41,955 nucleotides of DNA from a cyanobiont of Ornithocercus magnificus (GTDB lineage: Bacteria > Cyanobacteriota > Cyanobacteriia > PCC-6307 > Cyanobiaceae): NCBI GenBank assembly GCA_007996965.1, contig BIMP01000003.1:1-41955 (forward strand), read 5' to 3'. Both the position numbers and the translations under genes were made by a program. Below, in pieces: positions 39,025 to 41,955 of this stretch. Each line of letters begins with the position of its first letter. Within the stretch, counting starts at the first letter, position 1. Below the pieces are notes generated by a model. The model was not told the DNA's origin and did not search any database. It worked only from the letters and a program-made list of their open reading frames with translations.

Positions 39025-39240
39025 TTAGATAAAAAGAAATTCACAGCTCTCAGATCCATCATCAGCTACAAACATTATTCTTTTCTTCTGCTTTTGCTGG
39101 TCTTTCAACACGATATATGCGTTAACTGCCCGTCTAACTATTTCCGTACTAGATATAGTTTCTTCCCGAGCCAGTTCCTCCAAAAACGTTTCCCTCTCCT
39201 TTTCGTTCAGGGTCATGTAAAAACGAGAATGTTCGGCCAT
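39025..39240 (-). CDS. Ribbon-helix-helix protein, first early gene
   Basis: 71 residues: SRFYMTLNEKERETFLEELA (strand and helix 1), SSTEIVRRAVNAYIVLKDQQ (helix 2), then KKRIMFVADDGSESCEFLFI, a strand pair like the end of the 38474 protein. It is the first gene after the gene-free terminal region, so likely the first expressed early gene. Together with 38474, 34860, 33400 and perhaps 38025 it forms a local RHH family. Confidence 0.8.
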   Translation of the reverse strand: MAEHSRFYMTLNEKERETFLEELAREETISSTEIVRRAVNAYIVLKDQQKQKKRIMFVADDGSESCEFLFI

Positions 39241-39342
39241 CTAGGTAGCTATTGATTTGGAAAGGTATCTATAATTAGGTTTATCTTTTTACTTCTGTCG
39301 AAGTATTCTTTATCTGCCAGAGTTAAAGGTTTAACCGGCCTG

Positions 39343-39360
39343 GACCCCCCTACCCCCCTA
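39343..39360. repeat. Double C6-TA block
   Basis: The plus strand reads ACCCCCCTACCCCCCTA. On the minus strand it gives two G6 runs separated by TA, which could form an intermolecular G-quadruplex or pause replication. It lies in the gene-free region just before the first early gene. Confidence 0.7.
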
Positions 39361-39400
39361 TGGGTTGATACTTATCGTTTTCCTCGCTGAATCTAGACAA

Positions 39401-39427
39401 GAAGCCTTTCAGGTATCGAAAGGCTTC
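39401..39427 (-). terminator. 10-bp hairpin, possible terminator of the structured leader
   Basis: GAAGCCTTTC (39401-39410) and GAAAGGCTTC (39418-39427) pair perfectly around a 7-base loop. On the minus strand the hairpin is followed by TTGTCTAG, a weak U-containing tail. It could end the transcript that begins at 39691. Confidence 0.45.
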
Positions 39428-39429
39428 CG

Positions 39430-39690
39430 GCCACCATGCCATTCCTCACGGGCCTCACTAGATTTCTCTAGTGCCGTACTTATGTACGGGGGTATGCTGC
39501 ACCCAGTTACGTAGCTGACTCTTCTACAACACTGGGTGCACCATGTTGTAGATACTGGGTGTACACCACCAACCCAACACTTGGGCGGTGATGTGGCTGT
39601 CGCAGGACAGGCATGCTTGCGCCTTAATAAGGGTGCGATACCTCTGCCGTATTAAGGTCCCGAGAGAAGAGAGAGGTAAACCTCTTTCTC
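39430..39690 (-). ncRNA. Highly structured RNA leader downstream of a phage promoter
   Basis: From the phage promoter start (39691) to about 39430 the minus strand has no ORF but many perfect inverted repeats: AGAGG/CCTCT (39671-39685); CCTTAATA/TATTAAGG (39622-39629, 39650-39657); CTACAAC/GTTGTAG (39524-39530, 39545-39551); TGCACCCAGT/ACTGGGTGCA (39498-39507, 39531-39540); CCGTAC/GTACGG (39474-39489); and CACTAGA/TCTAGTG (39456-39473). Two of these overlap, so alternative folds exist. It could be a non-coding RNA, a replication or packaging element at the genome end, or processed leader. The pairs are seen; the role is unknown. Confidence 0.55.
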
Positions 39691-39709
39691 CTATAGTGTG
39701 GCACTCGAA
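39685..39709 (-). promoter_or_regulatory. Phage RNA polymerase promoter (after terminase)
   Basis: The minus strand reads GTGCCACACTATAGGAGAAA, identical over the core to the promoter at 28381-28405 and close to the T7 consensus. By analogy the start is G 39691. It lies 16 bases past the terminase stop, the position of T7 phi-OR, which fires across the concatemer junction and supports replication and packaging. Confidence 0.85.
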
Positions 39710-39724
39710 AATGGGATACAAGGT

Positions 39725-41509
39725 CTACCGTCTATGAATCCAGTTGTAGCTTTCTCTTAGCGCTCTAGCAGCTCGGCGTTGCTCCAAGTTTAATCCTCGT
39801 GCCAGCGCTTCTACAGATGCTTGCGGATCTTCAAGCTCCCATTGCAAGAAATCTTCCCAATCCTCTTGCTGCCTTTTTGCAATCTCCAGGGCAGCCGACA
39901 GGTTCAGCGAGTTTTGGAAATACCGCACAGCTCCAGCTACAGCCTCCAGGCGGTCGTCGTGGCGCAGGCAGTTGCGTGTCCTGTTGATATAGCTCATCTG
40001 GTGGATTAGCCTGTAGGCTATCCGCTTTTCGATGGACAACTCCGCGTTGGAGTTGTAGTCCCACTCGATCGCAGAGCGATTAAAGACCAGTCGGTGCTGG
40101 TTCATGACCGGCTCGATGGTGTCGATTATCCGGGCCTCTTTTTGTCCCGAAACTGACTCCTCATCGATTGAGATTCTAATCGACATCTCAGCAGCAATCT
40201 TACGAATTAATTCACAGACAGTGCCGTTTCCGAAGTTAGCTTCTACCAACATCCTCTTTATGTTATATTTCACACAGCCGTTTAGGAAAGATTTCAACGT
40301 CTCATCAGAATATCCATCGAGATGTGCCCTAACTTCGTGTAGATATATAATTCCGTTTCGCTGTGAAGCATAAGCGGCTACCGACTCGTCGCTCCCCCTG
40401 CCGCTCGGATCGACGTAGCAGATGGAGTCTGTATACGGACCCCACTCGCCTTGAATCTGGGCCGGGCCATAGAAGTAATCACCAGGCAAACCTGCGTGGG
40501 GCAGATCTTTCAGCAAGTTAGTTCTATCTGCCGACCAGATAATGTTTTCTGGAGCGGAGGTAGGATTCACTGCAGTGACAATTAAGTCGCTCAGTCGCAA
40601 GGGAAACTTTTCGCTATCCGACTGGCTCGTATCGAGCATAAATTGTAGGGAAAACGACGACTTCCCCATACCAAGTGCACGTTTTAGTAGGTCTTCGTCG
40701 TCAAAGCGTAGCGGATCTGTAGCCGTTCCCGGTTCTATACCCTGTTCGAGACCGGCGACAATTTGCGGTGCGAGTCGACCGCTGTAAATTGTTGGATTGG
40801 CTGGATATCTAGCTGGCCACATAAAACTTGTGTAGCCATGCTCAATAACCATTGTGTTGTAGATACTGTCCCGTGTTTGCGGCGTGCCGAGCACGACAAC
40901 TCGCTTCGGTAACTTTAAATCGTCGTATAGATCGTATTGGCCGTTTGCGGATTTCAGGATTGACTCTGATTCGGTTGTAACTCTGCCGACTAGCTTGGCT
41001 CTGTTCGGGGCCGAATTGCTGTTTTTCGATGTTTCGATGTCGTCGAGAATGATTAGATCCGCACGGCTGCCTGTCAACTGCGAATCGATGCCGAGCGCCT
41101 TCATGCTCGGTGCAATATCTGTCGGGCAGTTCAGGTCCCAGAGCGATCCCGCCCAGCGAGCCTTTGGCTCTTGTGGCCGCAGACGGGCAAGCCAGGGCGT
41201 CTCTTCTAGCAAACGCTTTAGAAATATTGTCACCTCTGCCACTTTATCTTTCGAGGCCGAGACCATCAATACCTTTGTCTCGATTATTCTAAAGTAATTC
41301 CAAAGCGCGAAAGCAGCAGAGATGTATGTTTTGCCGACTCCGCGAAACGCCATGATTATGAGGCGGTCGGGACCGTGTTGCAACATCTCGGCAATAGCCA
41401 GCTGAGCCGGTGTCGGTGGGGGCAGGCCAAGCTGTTGCCAGAGCGCGCTGAGGAAGAACCGAAAATCTCCCTGTAAAGCCCCTTCTATGGCCTCTGCGTC
41501 GTGAGTCAT
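39725..41509 (-). CDS. terL: Large terminase subunit
   Basis: 594 residues (T7 gp19 is about 586). ATPase: Walker A FRGVGKT at 55-61, Walker B LIILDDIE at 152-159, and a coupling-type VVVLGTPQTRDSIY near 210. Nuclease: CYVDPSGRGSDE near 369, IKRMLVEANFGNG, and HDDRLEAVAGAVRYF at the end carrying the later acidic residues. It packages DNA through the portal and cuts concatemers. In T7 this gene ends the genome; here it directly precedes the early region, arguing for a permuted or circular map. Confidence 0.95.
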   Translation of the reverse strand: MTHDAEAIEGALQGDFRFFLSALWQQLGLPPPTPAQLAIAEMLQHGPDRLIIMAFRGVGKTYISAAFALWNYFRIIETKVLMVSASKDKVAEVTIFLKRLLEETPWLARLRPQEPKARWAGSLWDLNCPTDIAPSMKALGIDSQLTGSRADLIILDDIETSKNSNSAPNRAKLVGRVTTESESILKSANGQYDLYDDLKLPKRVVVLGTPQTRDSIYNTMVIEHGYTSFMWPARYPANPTIYSGRLAPQIVAGLEQGIEPGTATDPLRFDDEDLLKRALGMGKSSFSLQFMLDTSQSDSEKFPLRLSDLIVTAVNPTSAPENIIWSADRTNLLKDLPHAGLPGDYFYGPAQIQGEWGPYTDSICYVDPSGRGSDESVAAYASQRNGIIYLHEVRAHLDGYSDETLKSFLNGCVKYNIKRMLVEANFGNGTVCELIRKIAAEMSIRISIDEESVSGQKEARIIDTIEPVMNQHRLVFNRSAIEWDYNSNAELSIEKRIAYRLIHQMSYINRTRNCLRHDDRLEAVAGAVRYFQNSLNLSAALEIAKRQQEDWEDFLQWELEDPQASVEALARGLNLEQRRAARALRESYNWIHRR

Positions 41510-41533
41510 TTAAGTCTACGTTTAAGTGTTTAC

Positions 41534-41550
41534 AGCCCCTTCCAGGGGCT
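41534..41550 (-). promoter_or_regulatory. Hairpin before the terminase gene
   Basis: AGCCCCT (41534-41540) and AGGGGCT (41544-41550) form a 7-bp stem with a 3-base loop, 25 bases upstream of the terminase start. No U-run follows. A processing or translational-control hairpin is possible. Confidence 0.4.
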
Positions 41551-41578
41551 CCTAGAAGCCTCTGGCGGGTTTTAGCTG

Positions 41579-41955
41579 TTAATCCACCACCAGATGCTTA
41601 AAGCCTGATACCCAGACCTCCTTTACGGTTCGGCCTTGTCTATCCCTGCCTACAGGCCTCTCAGGCAGCTCCAAAACCCGTTTTCGAGACGTGATCGGGG
41701 CTGTTGGTTTAAACCCTTTGGCCTGGTTCTGGGCCATCTTCTGACGAATCTTGCCCAGTTCAGCAGCAATCCAGTTCTGGTTATTGATATTTCGCGCAGC
41801 TGCAGCAGCCTTTCTGGCGTCGTTGGCCTGTGTCTGCTGCTTTGTCCTTTGCCTTTCTAACTCCTTTTGTCTGTCTTCCTTCTTCCGCTCTTCTTGCAGC
41901 TGATCAGCAGTTTTGGGAGCCGGAATGGAGCTAAGCACCGCCTGCAGATCAGCTG
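41579..41955 (-). CDS. Coiled-coil late protein, 5' end at window edge
   Basis: At least 119 residues from GTG 41938; the frame remains open to the window end (ADLQAV before the GTG), so the true start may lie outside or across a circular junction. Residues 10-75 are a Gln/Lys/Glu-rich coiled coil (QLQEERKKEDRQKELERQ); the end has a compact segment with RPVGRDRQGRTVKEVWVSGFKHLVV. It is 69 bases before the terminase. Position suggests a gp18.5 or packaging-related protein, but there is no membrane segment as in Rz, and no firm match. Confidence 0.6.
   Translation of the reverse strand, partial: ADLQAVLSSIPAPKTADQLQEERKKEDRQKELERQRTKQQTQANDARKAAAAARNINNQNWIAAELGKIRQKMAQNQAKGFKPTAPITSRKRVLELPERPVGRDRQGRTVKEVWVSGFKHLVVD

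Noticed and set aside
39401-39700. CRISPR array in the hairpin-rich region
   Set aside because: The inverted repeats all differ from each other; there is no regular direct repeat or constant spacer length.
1-41955. Classical integrated prophage with the integrase at one end
   Set aside because: The integrase lies in the middle of the map and no direct repeats are seen at the two window edges; a permuted phage genome explains the order better.

Overview
The window is essentially one T7-like (autographivirus-type) podovirus genome from a cyanobacterial virus, probably a freshwater or filamentous-host cyanophage. The T7-like identity rests on a single-subunit RNA polymerase, family-A DNA polymerase, gp4-type primase-helicase, gp2.5-type SSB, endonuclease I, gp6-type exonuclease, and a capsid/portal/gp11/gp12/gp13-16 virion block in T7 order. 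The cyanobacterial host is inferred from a 47-codon high-light-inducible protein (hli) gene, an NblA-like phycobilisome-degradation protein and a MazG-like pyrophosphohydrolase. Almost everything is coded on the minus strand, so the phage is read from right to left.

Layout in reading direction (high to low coordinates). 41.96-39.7 kb: a coiled-coil protein open at the window edge, then the large terminase. 39.7-39.24 kb: a phage-RNAP promoter followed by about 300 nt of stacked hairpins, with no gene. 39.24-30.9 kb: early/accessory region with many tiny ribbon-helix-helix (RHH) proteins, a DUF6378-type protein, an extended thymidylate kinase, a Panacea (SocA-like) protein, a compact tyrosine integrase, and the three plus-strand genes of the window apart from or including regulators: an RHH protein at 33.4 kb, a MarR-like regulator divergent from the RNA polymerase at 31.0 kb, and a small possible membrane protein at 0.54 kb. 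30.8-21.2 kb: RNA polymerase, a second copy of the phage promoter, a pair of tandem paralogues, SSB, endonuclease I, primase-helicase, DNA polymerase, exonuclease, NblA-like protein, MazG-like protein. 21.1-0.8 kb: portal, scaffold, hli, capsid, tail tubes, internal virion proteins, fibres, endolysin, a probable small terminase and basic virion proteins. 0.8-0 kb: a convergent small plus-strand ORF, a cluster of inverted repeats and a winged-helix gene that runs off the window.

The terminase, normally at the right end of a T7-like genome, lies at the high-coordinate edge immediately before the early genes. The simplest explanation is that the window is a circularly permuted assembly whose two ends adjoin, with the true virion terminus in the gene-free region at 39.24-39.72 kb. 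A flanking host or plasmid segment at 1-800 cannot be excluded.

How the genes work together (inference): host polymerase transcribes the early region; a MarR-like protein may control the phage RNA polymerase through a perfect 7-5-7 palindrome just upstream of that gene; the phage RNA polymerase then uses CACTATAGG-type promoters. HLIP, NblA and MazG would remodel photosynthesis and nucleotide pools. The integrase together with two plus-strand regulators suggests a temperate T7-like cyanophage. The least explained parts are the structured leader at 39.4-39.7 kb, the tRNA minihelix-like element next to hli, the RHH family, and the integrase-flanking inverted repeats.
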